Assembly: GCF_937958975.1 (NCBI RefSeq)
Contig: NZ_CALGRE010000022.1
Span: forward strand, 17,684-81,683
Length of the DNA: 64,000 nucleotides
Source of the DNA: an uncultured Eubacterium sp.
GTDB lineage: Bacteria; Bacillota; Clostridia; Lachnospirales; Lachnospiraceae
Direction: 5' to 3'
The notes under the pieces are model-generated. The model did not search any database and was not told where the DNA came from. It saw only the letters and a list, made by a program, of their open reading frames with translations. A program made the translations under genes and the position numbers. This document shows, one piece after another, positions 6,879-14,834 of the stretch. Every line of letters starts with the position of its first letter. Positions within the stretch are counted from its first letter, which is position 1.

Positions 6879-8576
6879 ATGAAAAAAATATTATCTATTA
6901 TCTTATCTGTGGTAATGTTATTTTCGGTTATAACAATTAGTAATGTTTCGACAGATAGTGCCAGTGCACGGGAAACAGACTGGAAAAGCAGGGCTGTAAT
7001 CGCACCGGAAGAAGGAGAACTGGCAGGAGCAGGTTATATTAATATCAAGTTTGATACTACATTGGAAAATGCTGAAAGCTATACGGTGTATTTTGACGGA
7101 AAAGCAGAAAATAAATTGGTAGATGGAACTATGGCTACGATGACATTTGCGGCAAAACCCGGTGACACGACACAAACTTGTGAAGTATATTCTGTTGCCG
7201 TAAAAAATGCACATACGGCATACGTTGTTGCCAAGATGAAAGATGGAACAAGCATTACATCAGATATGAGAACTTTTTACATCTCTAAAAAAGGTTTGGC
7301 AATGGGCGCAGATATGAGTGACACTGTGGAAACCGGTAAGTTAAATATATCATGGTATTATAATTGGGCTGCTACAGCTTTTAATAGCAGTGTGGATGCC
7401 GGTGTGGCACATGTTCCTATGGTTTGGGGTGCCGCACAGTCAAATTTGAGAGATATTAAGAAGATAACAGATGATTCTAATTATATTTTGGGATACAATG
7501 AACCGGATATTCCTTCGCAGGCGAATCTTTCGGCAGGAAAAGCATTAGCTGCATGGAAATATATCGAAGCGTTAGGAAAGAGAACGGTATCGCCGGCTTT
7601 AGCTGTATATACAGGCGGATTTATGGACAAATTTTTAAAAACAGGTGATACATATGATTCGACGAAAGAAGAAAAAGAAGAAGAATCGGACACGGAAGAA
7701 GGGGAAGTGATACCGTTAGAAGATGGTTTTTATGCCGCTGTAGATGTAGATGCAGTAGCGCTTCATAGATATGGTGGAGCAAAATCAGGCACAGATTTTG
7801 ATGTTAGATATTTGACATCTGCAGTTGATTATCTATGGGATAAGTATCATAAACCAATATGGGTTACAGAAGTTTCAGTCACAGGTATGAAAGGCGGATA
7901 TTCTGATTGGAGTTATGAGTATCCGGGAGCCTTAGAAAGAATGAAAAAATATGTTGCACAAATTATTGAAGCAATGGATGCTGATGATAGGGTGGAACGT
8001 TATGCGTGGTTCCCATATAATGTGGAAAGCTCCAATGAGATTGACGGTTTAGATGGGTGTGGAACAACTGCATTGTTTGATTATGAGAGTGGAAAATTTA
8101 CAGAGCTCGGAGTTTTGTATTCGACAATGGGAAATCCGGAAGGATATGTGCCAAAAGAAATTTCAGATGATGAGAAATATGTGTGGAAAGAACCTACTAC
8201 AGAACCGGAAACTTCTAAAAAAGAAGAACCAAGTACAAAAGTAATCGTAGAACCGACAAGTAAGCCATCTCAAACGGGTCCGGCATTAAAACTCGGGAGA
8301 GTAAAGTTAAAAACAGCTAAAAATAACAAAAAGAAAGCGGTTTCTTTAAAGTGGAGCAAGGTAAACAAGGCGAAAAAATATCAGGTACAGTATTCCTTAA
8401 ATAAAAAATTTAAAAAGTCTAAAAAGTATAAGACTAAGACAGTATCTGTTTCAAAGCTTTCATATGTTGCCAAAAAACTTACAAAGAAAAAGACATACTA
8501 TTTCAGAGTGAGGGCGTTGAATGGAAAAGTTTACGGTGCCTGGTCAAAGGTTAAGAAGATTAAGATAAAAAAATAA
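6879..8576 (+). CDS. Secreted GH128/Asl1-like glycoside hydrolase with Lys-rich Fn3-like tail (paralogue 1)
   Basis: A 565-residue protein. It has a signal peptide (about 1-32), an N-terminal beta-sandwich (about 36-135), a TIM-barrel catalytic domain of the Asl1-like/GH128 type (about 145-440), a Pro/Thr/Glu linker and a Lys-rich Fn3-like domain ending KIKIKK. The likely acid/base is Glu208 in GYNEPD and the nucleophile Glu331 in WVTEVS, with LHRYGG between them. GH128 members are endo-beta-1,3-glucanases, so this substrate is likely but unproven. An acidic insertion (KEEKEEESDTEEGE) near residue 265 is absent from the two paralogues. ATG 6879 is chosen because AGGAG precedes it; the in-frame TTG at 6861 does not fit. 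Confidence 0.8.
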   Translation: MKKILSIILSVVMLFSVITISNVSTDSASARETDWKSRAVIAPEEGELAGAGYINIKFDTTLENAESYTVYFDGKAENKLVDGTMATMTFAAKPGDTTQTCEVYSVAVKNAHTAYVVAKMKDGTSITSDMRTFYISKKGLAMGADMSDTVETGKLNISWYYNWAATAFNSSVDAGVAHVPMVWGAAQSNLRDIKKITDDSNYILGYNEPDIPSQANLSAGKALAAWKYIEALGKRTVSPALAVYTGGFMDKFLKTGDTYDSTKEEKEEESDTEEGEVIPLEDGFYAAVDVDAVALHRYGGAKSGTDFDVRYLTSAVDYLWDKYHKPIWVTEVSVTGMKGGYSDWSYEYPGALERMKKYVAQIIEAMDADDRVERYAWFPYNVESSNEIDGLDGCGTTALFDYESGKFTELGVLYSTMGNPEGYVPKEISDDEKYVWKEPTTEPETSKKEEPSTKVIVEPTSKPSQTGPALKLGRVKLKTAKNNKKKAVSLKWSKVNKAKKYQVQYSLNKKFKKSKKYKTKTVSVSKLSYVAKKLTKKKTYYFRVRALNGKVYGAWSKVKKIKIKK

Positions 8577-8587
8577 CAAGATGTATG

Positions 8588-8622
8588 AGAGAGTGAGAGG
8601 AAACTTTTGCTCTCTTTTTTTC
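8588..8622 (+). terminator. Terminator after GH128-like paralogue 1
   Basis: AGAGAG at 8588-8593 pairs with CTCTCT at 8610-8615, extended by wobble pairs, followed by a T-run. Confidence 0.7.
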
Positions 8623-8818
8623 TTAGAAAGAAATTTTTATCAAAAATACTATATATTACATAAAAATATTTTTATTGTAGAGATATGTGAAAAAAATAAT
8701 TGTAAAATATATGCAAATCTTATTGTGAATATTGTATTATTTACCGAAAATTGTAAGAATAGACAAAAGAAATATGACATAAAAGTGATTTTATTTGTAT
8801 AAAAATACTATTTTGTGA

Positions 8819-8847
8819 TTGAATTGAAACGTTATTTATGTTATAAT
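8819..8847 (+). promoter_or_regulatory. Promoter for the 8907 gene
   Basis: TTGAAT at 8819-8824 and TATAAT at 8842-8847 with a 17-base spacer. The leader of about 50 bases contains a small CCTAA/TTAGG hairpin. Confidence 0.75.
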
Positions 8848-8906
8848 TGCCCTAACTGAAAATTAGGCGTTTTCAAAGAAAAAGAAATTAAGAGGAGGAA
8901 TTGAAA

Positions 8907-10022
8907 ATGAGAAAGGTTTTCAAGAAAATGATTACAGGTGTAATGTCAATCGCATTAGTTTCTTCATTATTAATTGGTGTTAGTACAGTATCAACATCAG
9001 TTAAGGCTGAAGATACAGCAGCATTAACACCTTGGGTAGTTTATTCAGCAGGACAGATAGGCAGAAGTGCAGACCCTAACGGCTGGCCTATTCGTTATTA
9101 TAATTCATTTGCCACAACAGCAGGTGAATCAAAGACTAACTGGGATGCGAATTTCCCTAACAAGCAGTATGTAGATGGCGGTGAGGAAACATGGACAACC
9201 ACAAAAGTTGCTGATGGATTTACTGCTAATATAGCAAATACCGGTTGGGATGGAGATGACTGGGTTGGTGATGCGCCAACAAAAGATAATCCATATATGC
9301 TTAGAGCATGGATGCCTTCTATTAAGTTAAATGAAGGACATTTTTATACAGTTACATTTGAAGCAAAATGGGTAAAAGGTGGCGAAAATGCCGATAAAGC
9401 ACCTGAAAAGAACATATTAGTGCTTGCCAATGATGGAAATACAAACAATGTCGTTAATAAAGTTGTTACAATAAAGTCAGGCGAAACAGTTTCTGTTGAG
9501 ACAGACCAGTTTGGTGCATACGGAACAGATTCCATGGAATTATCAATTAACATGGGAGCATTTCTTGCATCATATAATGCAGGACTTACAACAGAAGACA
9601 AAGCAGCTTCTGGTGTATTAACTATTTCTAATGTGAAAATTCATGATAAGGGATTAGATCCAAATTATGATTTTCCACCTGAAAGACCGGATAATCCAAC
9701 TGCACCTACAGAAGAAGTTACAACGAAAAAAGTAACTCCTACACAGCCACCAGTAAAGCCGACTGTAAAGAAACTTGCAAAAGTTAAAAAACTTAAAGCT
9801 AAAAACAGCAAAAAAGGTACAGTTAAGATTACTTGGAGAAAAGTTTCTAAGGCAAAGAAATATCAGATTAAAGTAGGAAAGAAGACATATACTACAAAGA
9901 AAGCTAAATATACCGTTAAGAAACTTAAAAAGGGTAAAAAATACACAATTAAAGTTCGTGCTACAGCTTCAGGATATAAAGCAAGCGCATGGGCTAAGAC
10001 AAAAGTTAAAGTTAAAAAATAA
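8907..10022 (+). CDS. Secreted protein: carbohydrate-binding-like module plus Lys-rich Fn3-like tail
   Basis: A 371-residue protein with a signal peptide (ITGVMSIALVSSLLIGVSTV, cleavage near VKA). Residues about 35 to 250 form a predicted beta-sandwich with ADGFTANIANTGWDGDDW and PYMLRAWMPSIKLNEGHFYT. These are closely matched in the next gene (NTGWDGEYN, NPWGLRAFSSNIPVEKGRSYT), so the two are paralogues. A Pro/Thr linker follows, then a module of about 90 residues that is roughly one third Lys and ends KVKVKK. No catalytic residues are recognised. ATG 8907 lies 8 bases after AGGAGG. It is probably an accessory glycan-binding protein displayed at the wall by its basic tail. Confidence 0.68.
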   Translation: MRKVFKKMITGVMSIALVSSLLIGVSTVSTSVKAEDTAALTPWVVYSAGQIGRSADPNGWPIRYYNSFATTAGESKTNWDANFPNKQYVDGGEETWTTTKVADGFTANIANTGWDGDDWVGDAPTKDNPYMLRAWMPSIKLNEGHFYTVTFEAKWVKGGENADKAPEKNILVLANDGNTNNVVNKVVTIKSGETVSVETDQFGAYGTDSMELSINMGAFLASYNAGLTTEDKAASGVLTISNVKIHDKGLDPNYDFPPERPDNPTAPTEEVTTKKVTPTQPPVKPTVKKLAKVKKLKAKNSKKGTVKITWRKVSKAKKYQIKVGKKTYTTKKAKYTVKKLKKGKKYTIKVRATASGYKASAWAKTKVKVKK

Positions 10023-10047
10023 TTTTGTAAAAACAAGTTAAGCAGAA

Positions 10048-10069
10048 ACCCAATGCTTATGCATTGGGT
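10048..10069 (+). terminator. Hairpin, probable weak terminator or processing site
   Basis: CCCAATGC / GCATTGGG with a TTAT loop. There is no clear T-run after it, so read-through into the next gene is likely. It may stabilise the 3' end of the 8907 message or separate expression levels of the two paralogues. Confidence 0.5.
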
Positions 10070-10118
10070 AACTGTTTCGTTATCAGAAAAAATTGAAAAT
10101 TAGTCAGGAGGACTAGGA

Positions 10119-11468
10119 GTGAGAAAAGGATTTTTTAAGAAAGTAACAGCTACAGTTCTTGCACTTACAATGATAGTGGGAGCAACAGGTGTAGTATCAG
10201 CAGCTAAACATGCAGCTAATGGTGCGAATATTGCTTCAAATATCAAATGGGATTATTATTCCGTACTTTCTATGAAAGACCATAAGGCTGGTGAAGATGG
10301 AAGCAGACAGCATCCATACTGCTGGTATCATGCATTGACACATATTAGTACAGAAGATTATCCAAATGGTCAGGTTCCGGGAAAGGATTTTGTGACAGAC
10401 GGATATGTTGCTCAGGGAGCAACTTCTTCAGCTTTTACATTTTATGCTGTTAATACAGGATGGGATGGTGAATATAATAGCCGTGATGGTTCTTTGGTAG
10501 GAGATAATCCTTGGGGACTGAGAGCGTTTTCATCAAATATTCCTGTAGAAAAAGGTCGTTCATATACACTTTCATTTAAATATAATAGTAGTTTAAAAGG
10601 TAAGACAACAGTATATGAAAAAGATGCAGATGGTGAATTTAAGTTAGATGAGAATGGTGATAAGATTCCTGTAAAAGATGCTGCAGGAGAGGTTGTACAG
10701 GAAGATAATTTTATTAAGCATGTAGGACTTAGTGTAATCAATCCGGCGAACAACAATGGATTAGATTTTACAGCATATTCAGGATGTACTTCAGGTGGTT
10801 TCTTTGTTGCAGATTCAAGTAATAAAAATGAAAAAACTATTTCTGTAACATTTAAAGTACCTAAGACTTATCCGGGAAGTGAAGTAGCAATTCAGTTTGC
10901 TATGGGAGCTTATCTTGTTACATATCCGGATGAGCTTGCTATGAAGGGTAGTCTTAACATTAGTGACTTAAAACTTACAGCAGGTACACAGTATTCAGTG
11001 AAATACTCATATGGAAAGAGTTCTTATACACAGTATGTAAATGCAGGTGAAAAGGCATCCGGTTACCAGTTTGCAGTGAAAGGTAAAACATTTACCGGAT
11101 ATAAGAATGCTGCAACAGGAGCAAAATATAGTCTTTCTACACCTGTTAAAGGTAATCTTAACTTAACATGCGTATACAGTGCAACAAAGAAGCCGGGTAA
11201 AGCGAAAGTTAAGTTTACTGCTCAGAAAAAGAAAGCTAAACTGTCGATTAAGAAAATTGCGAATGCTAAGGGATACGAAATTAAATATGCAAACAACAGC
11301 AAGATGAAGAAAGCAAAAACAAAGACGACAACAAAGACAAGCATTACAATTAAAAAATTAAAGTCAGGAAAGAAGACATATTTCCGAGTTAGAGCTTATA
11401 ATTTAGACTCGGCAGGAAAGAAAGTATACAGTAAAAAGACATTAAAGAAAACTGTAGTAATTAAGTAG
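10119..11468 (+). CDS. Secreted protein: carbohydrate-binding-like module, InlB-like repeat, Lys-rich Fn3-like tail
   Basis: A 449-residue protein with a signal peptide (about 1-28). A large predicted beta-sandwich spans about 35 to 285, a paralogue of the preceding protein. At about 290 to 355 is a short domain with GKTFTGYKNAATGAKYSLST and the Flg_new/InlB B-repeat pattern. The C-terminal Lys-rich Fn3-like module (about 358-449) contains TYFRVRAYNLDSAGKKVYSK. The GTG start at 10119 is supported by AGGAGG 7 bases upstream, and no nearby ATG is better placed. It has no catalytic motif. A role in glycan capture or surface adhesion is inference. Confidence 0.68.
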   Translation: MRKGFFKKVTATVLALTMIVGATGVVSAAKHAANGANIASNIKWDYYSVLSMKDHKAGEDGSRQHPYCWYHALTHISTEDYPNGQVPGKDFVTDGYVAQGATSSAFTFYAVNTGWDGEYNSRDGSLVGDNPWGLRAFSSNIPVEKGRSYTLSFKYNSSLKGKTTVYEKDADGEFKLDENGDKIPVKDAAGEVVQEDNFIKHVGLSVINPANNNGLDFTAYSGCTSGGFFVADSSNKNEKTISVTFKVPKTYPGSEVAIQFAMGAYLVTYPDELAMKGSLNISDLKLTAGTQYSVKYSYGKSSYTQYVNAGEKASGYQFAVKGKTFTGYKNAATGAKYSLSTPVKGNLNLTCVYSATKKPGKAKVKFTAQKKKAKLSIKKIANAKGYEIKYANNSKMKKAKTKTTTKTSITIKKLKSGKKTYFRVRAYNLDSAGKKVYSKKTLKKTVVIK

Positions 11469-11486
11469 TTAAGCAAGAGATAATTG

Positions 11487-11534
11487 AAAGGGTGGAAGGG
11501 TTATATTTTATGTAACTTATTCTGCCCTTTTTTC
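11487..11534 (+). terminator. Terminator (imperfect stem)
   Basis: AAAGGG at 11487-11492 pairs with CCCTTT at 11525-11530. Further inner pairing GTTA/TAAC brackets an AT-rich loop, and a T-run follows. Confidence 0.7.
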
Positions 11535-11605
11535 TTATACCTAAGTTATTAAGTTCTTTCTTGCATCAATATTGTCAAATATAATATAAAAATATGGAGG
11601 TATCT

Positions 11606-13144
11606 ATGAGTAAGGTAAAGCAAATATTGTCAATAGTTTTATCGATTGCAATCCTATTTTCAGGTATAACAATTAATGATACAGTAAAAGCAGTCGACGA
11701 TGCTGCAGCATTATGGAAAAGCGAAGCAATTATCAGTCCGGGTCAGAATAAGCTTGTGGGAGCAGGATTTATCGATATTAAATGGAATAATTCACTGGAA
11801 AATGTAAAGCAATACAAGGTATACATTAATAATCAATTAAAGAAAACAGTTTCTCCCAGTGGAACTACAATGAAATATGAATTTTATACAACGAGTGTAA
11901 AAGGTTATGATGTGCGTATTGATGCTCTGTTAAATGATGGAACAATCGTGAAAACGGATACAAGAAAATTTTATGTAACAAAAAAGGGTATTTGTGTAAA
12001 TGAGAAAGATATGGGGATTGCCGTAGACCCGGCTTCCATGAATATTGGATGGTATTATAATTGGGGATATAAATCATTTAAAGACAGCAATTTTAAAAAC
12101 CACAAATTTGACGATACAGAATTTGTATCTATGTTGTGGGGAGATAGTCCGGTAGATATTTCCACAAGATGTCAGTATGCAAATAAAAAAGGATATAAAT
12201 ATATGTTGGCATACAATGAGCCTGATTTACAGTGGGAGTCCAATAAACAACCGGACACTATGCGTTATCGTTGGAATGATATGATTGATAATAAAGGAAG
12301 TTTAAGACTTGGCTCTCCGGCAACAGAGTCGTTTCAGATTAATTCGGATAAATGGTGGACACCATTTTGGAATGGTTTAAATACGACACAGAAAAATAAT
12401 ATGTCATTTATTGCGGTTCACGCATACCAGCATTTTTATGATAATGCAGATACGGCACTGCAATATTTACATGCTATTGATGAAATCTATGCAAAATATA
12501 AAAAGCCGATATGGGTAACAGAGTTTGCTGTGGCAGATACTTATAACAAATTTAGTCTTAAAAATGCAAAACAAACTGCTCAGGTACAGGAGTTCATGAA
12601 AATCGTATTAAAAGGATTGAATGAGAGAAGCTATGTAGAGAGATACTCATGGTTTGATTTTAATCCAAATGATGAGGTGACGGGAGCATCAGGAATATTT
12701 TATTATGAAACAGGTAAGCTTACAACATTGGGACAGATTTATGCTAATATAGGTAATCCGACAGGATATAATGCAAAGAAATACAATGTCGCATCGTCAA
12801 CAACAAAAAATACTTCTATGGCGGCATGTACGGCCGCAGTTCCGACGGTACTATATAGTGTGAGTGCAAAAAAGAAAGCATTTAAGTATAGTATCAAATC
12901 TGTTAAACGAGCATCAGGCTATCAAATTCAGTATTCGTTGAACAGCAAGTTTCGCACTAAGAAGAAATATAAAACTAAGATAAAAAATATATCAGCGACA
13001 AGTGCTACTACCAAAAATGGAACAATAAAGAAACTTCTAAAAAAGAAGAAATATTATGTGCGTGTGAGGGCATATAAGATAATAAACGGGAAGAAGTATT
13101 ATTGTAAATGGAGTGGAAAAAAGAAAGTAAAAACGAAGAAATAA
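11606..13144 (+). CDS. Secreted GH128/Asl1-like glycoside hydrolase with Lys-rich Fn3-like tail (paralogue 2)
   Basis: A 512-residue paralogue of the 6879 product with the same order: signal peptide, N-terminal beta-sandwich (GAGFIDIKWNNSLENVKQYK), Asl1-like/GH128 barrel, and Lys-rich Fn3-like domain ending VKTKK. The predicted acid/base is Glu205 in AYNEPD and the nucleophile Glu306 in WVTEFA; both are intact. It lacks the acidic insertion of paralogue 1 and has a shorter linker. ATG 11606 is preferred over 11594 because GGAGG at 11596-11600 must lie upstream of the start. A beta-1,3-glucanase activity is expected from the family but is not proven for these sequences. Confidence 0.8.
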   Translation: MSKVKQILSIVLSIAILFSGITINDTVKAVDDAAALWKSEAIISPGQNKLVGAGFIDIKWNNSLENVKQYKVYINNQLKKTVSPSGTTMKYEFYTTSVKGYDVRIDALLNDGTIVKTDTRKFYVTKKGICVNEKDMGIAVDPASMNIGWYYNWGYKSFKDSNFKNHKFDDTEFVSMLWGDSPVDISTRCQYANKKGYKYMLAYNEPDLQWESNKQPDTMRYRWNDMIDNKGSLRLGSPATESFQINSDKWWTPFWNGLNTTQKNNMSFIAVHAYQHFYDNADTALQYLHAIDEIYAKYKKPIWVTEFAVADTYNKFSLKNAKQTAQVQEFMKIVLKGLNERSYVERYSWFDFNPNDEVTGASGIFYYETGKLTTLGQIYANIGNPTGYNAKKYNVASSTTKNTSMAACTAAVPTVLYSVSAKKKAFKYSIKSVKRASGYQIQYSLNSKFRTKKKYKTKIKNISATSATTKNGTIKKLLKKKKYYVRVRAYKIINGKKYYCKWSGKKKVKTKK

Positions 13145-13168
13145 GTAACGGGAAATATAAGATAAAAT

Positions 13169-13198
13169 GAGAAGGGTTGTTAACAGCCCTTCTCATTT
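13169..13198 (+). terminator. Terminator
   Basis: TGAGAAGGG / CCCTTCTCA stem with a loop containing TTGTTAACAG and a short T-rich tail. It lies between paralogues 2 and 3, so paralogue 3 may be expressed by read-through. Confidence 0.75.
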
Positions 13199-13228
13199 GT
13201 AGAATTGAAAAAGATTGGGTTTAGGTTT

Positions 13229-14422
13229 ATGACGAAGAAAAAAATATTAATATTTCTTGCGATATTATGCACAATAGGTATTGTGACAGGGATAATATCA
13301 GTTCATATAAGTGAAAAAAATCGAATACGAATAATAAATGAAAATCGTGGGGAATGGAAAGAAAGTGCGGTAACTTTTCCGGAAAAAGGAACATTGCAGC
13401 CTGCCGGATATATTACAATTCGTTGGAATGAAGCAGGAAAATTAGGAGATGTTAAAGGATATAAAGTATATGTCAATGGTAAAAAAATAGCGGAGACAGA
13501 TGGAAAAACCAATACATGTGAGTATTATTCTACGGCGGTAAAACTTCATACTGTTTATATTGAGGCTGATTTGGAGAAAGGTTCTAAAATATATTCAGAT
13601 AAGTTTTCTTTTTATGTAAATAAGAAAGGATTCTGTATGAATAAAGACATGGCGAGAAAGGTGGATGCTGATGATTGGGGAGTTTCATGGTATTATAATT
13701 GGAGTACAACAAAGCATAATTATACAAGTTTTCAAAAGTTACAATTTGTGCCGATGATGTGGACTACAGCGCCAACAGATAAGAAAGAAATAGCTGTTTT
13801 TCCAAAGTTGGGATATAAATATGTATTAGCCTTTAATGAACCGGATTTAGAAGAACAGTCTAATATTTCCGTAGATGATGCTGTGGAAGGAATGAAGGCG
13901 TTTATGAATCAGGACTTATTGGTAGGTTCACCTGCTACAGCGCTTTGTCCACCGTGGTCGGATAGCTGGTTTGTTCCTTTCATGGAAAAAATGAAAGCAG
14001 AAAAAATGGATATCGACTTTATTCCAATCCATCATTATTGGAATTGGTGGAATGAAGAAGGCGTGAAAGCTTTTTTGGAATTGGTTGATAAAACTTGGGA
14101 AATGTATCACAAACCGATATGGATAACAGAGTTCGCTACAAGTGGTGTTCCGGGTAGAACGAAACAGATGAGACAATCGGTAATGGATTATATGCAAGGG
14201 GTTATTCCGGAGTTAGATAAAAGAGACTATGTTGAGCGGTACGCATGGTTTTCATTTAGTCCAACAGATTATAAAAATGGTGGTGCAGCCCTTTTAAATC
14301 ATTATATGGGAGACATTACCGATTTGGGATATCAATACCAGAAATTAGGTCTGCCCGAAGGATATGGAGATGAAAAAGTATTGTTACAACAAAAAAATAC
14401 AACCCCTGATATAATCAATTAA
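13229..14422 (+). CDS. Membrane-anchored GH128/Asl1-like glycoside hydrolase (paralogue 3)
   Basis: A 397-residue paralogue with an N-terminal signal anchor (KKKILIFLAILCTIGIVTGI), the same N-terminal beta-sandwich (GYITIRWNEAG, VKGYKVYVNGKK) and the catalytic barrel. Predicted catalytic residues are Glu204 in AFNEPD and Glu301 in WITEFA. Unlike paralogues 1 and 2 it stops after the barrel, with no linker or Fn3-like tail, so membrane anchoring may replace wall binding by the tail. The ribosome binding site is poor: ATG 13229 follows TTAGGTTT, and a TTG at 13205 is also in frame. Start choice is uncertain; the N-terminal hydrophobic segment is included either way. Confidence 0.78.
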   Translation: MTKKKILIFLAILCTIGIVTGIISVHISEKNRIRIINENRGEWKESAVTFPEKGTLQPAGYITIRWNEAGKLGDVKGYKVYVNGKKIAETDGKTNTCEYYSTAVKLHTVYIEADLEKGSKIYSDKFSFYVNKKGFCMNKDMARKVDADDWGVSWYYNWSTTKHNYTSFQKLQFVPMMWTTAPTDKKEIAVFPKLGYKYVLAFNEPDLEEQSNISVDDAVEGMKAFMNQDLLVGSPATALCPPWSDSWFVPFMEKMKAEKMDIDFIPIHHYWNWWNEEGVKAFLELVDKTWEMYHKPIWITEFATSGVPGRTKQMRQSVMDYMQGVIPELDKRDYVERYAWFSFSPTDYKNGGAALLNHYMGDITDLGYQYQKLGLPEGYGDEKVLLQQKNTTPDIIN

Positions 14423-14527
14423 AAAAGATATAGGTACACATTTAAATGAAAAAAGCATATGATAAATAGTAACAAATGACAATTCAGCTATCTGTTAGAA
14501 ACGCCTGGCGATTTCTTACTATATTGG

Positions 14528-14556
14528 TTGACACTATGATAAGTCAGTGTTATTAT
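14528..14556 (+). promoter_or_regulatory. Promoter of the riboswitch-dapAB unit
   Basis: TTGACA at 14528-14533 and TATTAT at 14551-14556 with a 17-base spacer. Transcription would begin a few bases before the lysine aptamer. Confidence 0.85.
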
Positions 14557-14570
14557 AGTTACAGTTAAAC

Positions 14571-14745
14571 AATAGTAGAGGTTGCGCTGATTATTAGTAA
14601 GCTATATGATGTTTCCGAAGACAAAAGATTATAGCCCAAAGGATGATGCGCCGAAGGAATTAATTATCGGAGATTATTTCTTGGGCATGCGGTTAATAGC
14701 CGTATGACTGTCATGTACGGTAGATTGTATATGGAGAGCTACTTA
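14571..14745 (+). promoter_or_regulatory. Lysine riboswitch (L-box) aptamer
   Basis: Matches the conserved blocks of the L-box in order: AGTAGAGGTTGCGC, TTAGTAAGC, AAAGGATGATGCGCCGAAGG, TTGGGCATGCGG, ATGACTGTCA and GGAGAGCTACT. The P1 helix can form from AGTAG (14574-14578) and CTACT (14739-14743). It lies upstream of dapA, a lysine-pathway gene, and is followed by an intrinsic terminator, the usual arrangement for lysine-induced termination. This is a family match by eye; a covariance-model search would confirm it. Confidence 0.92.
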
Positions 14746-14769
14746 TAAGTTTTATATTAGAATTCTTAT

Positions 14770-14794
14770 AAGGAGCTTAATTTAAGCTCCTTTT
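14770..14794 (+). terminator. Riboswitch-controlled terminator
   Basis: GGAGCTTAA / TTAAGCTCC stem with a T-run. Upstream CTTATAAG at 14742-14749 and TCTTATAAGG before the stem can pair with each other, offering an antiterminator when lysine is scarce. Confidence 0.88.
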
Positions 14795-14834
14795 ACTATG
14801 GTTGACTAATTACATATGTTTAGGAGGATATGAA

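Larger units (their letters stand above)
8577..8906 (+). other. AT-rich intergenic region, 330 bases
   Basis: It holds the terminator of the preceding gene at its start and a good promoter plus ribosome binding site at its end. The roughly 190 bases between them are extremely AT-rich and I see no gene in them. A 73-residue frame at 8581-8802 begins inside the terminator and is rejected. The length may leave room for upstream regulation of the 8907 gene. Confidence 0.6.

Noticed and set aside
8581..8802. Open frame of 73 residues after GH128-like paralogue 1
   Set aside because: It begins inside the terminator stem, lacks a ribosome binding site, and its composition (Ile, Phe, Asn, Lys) is what random AT-rich DNA gives.
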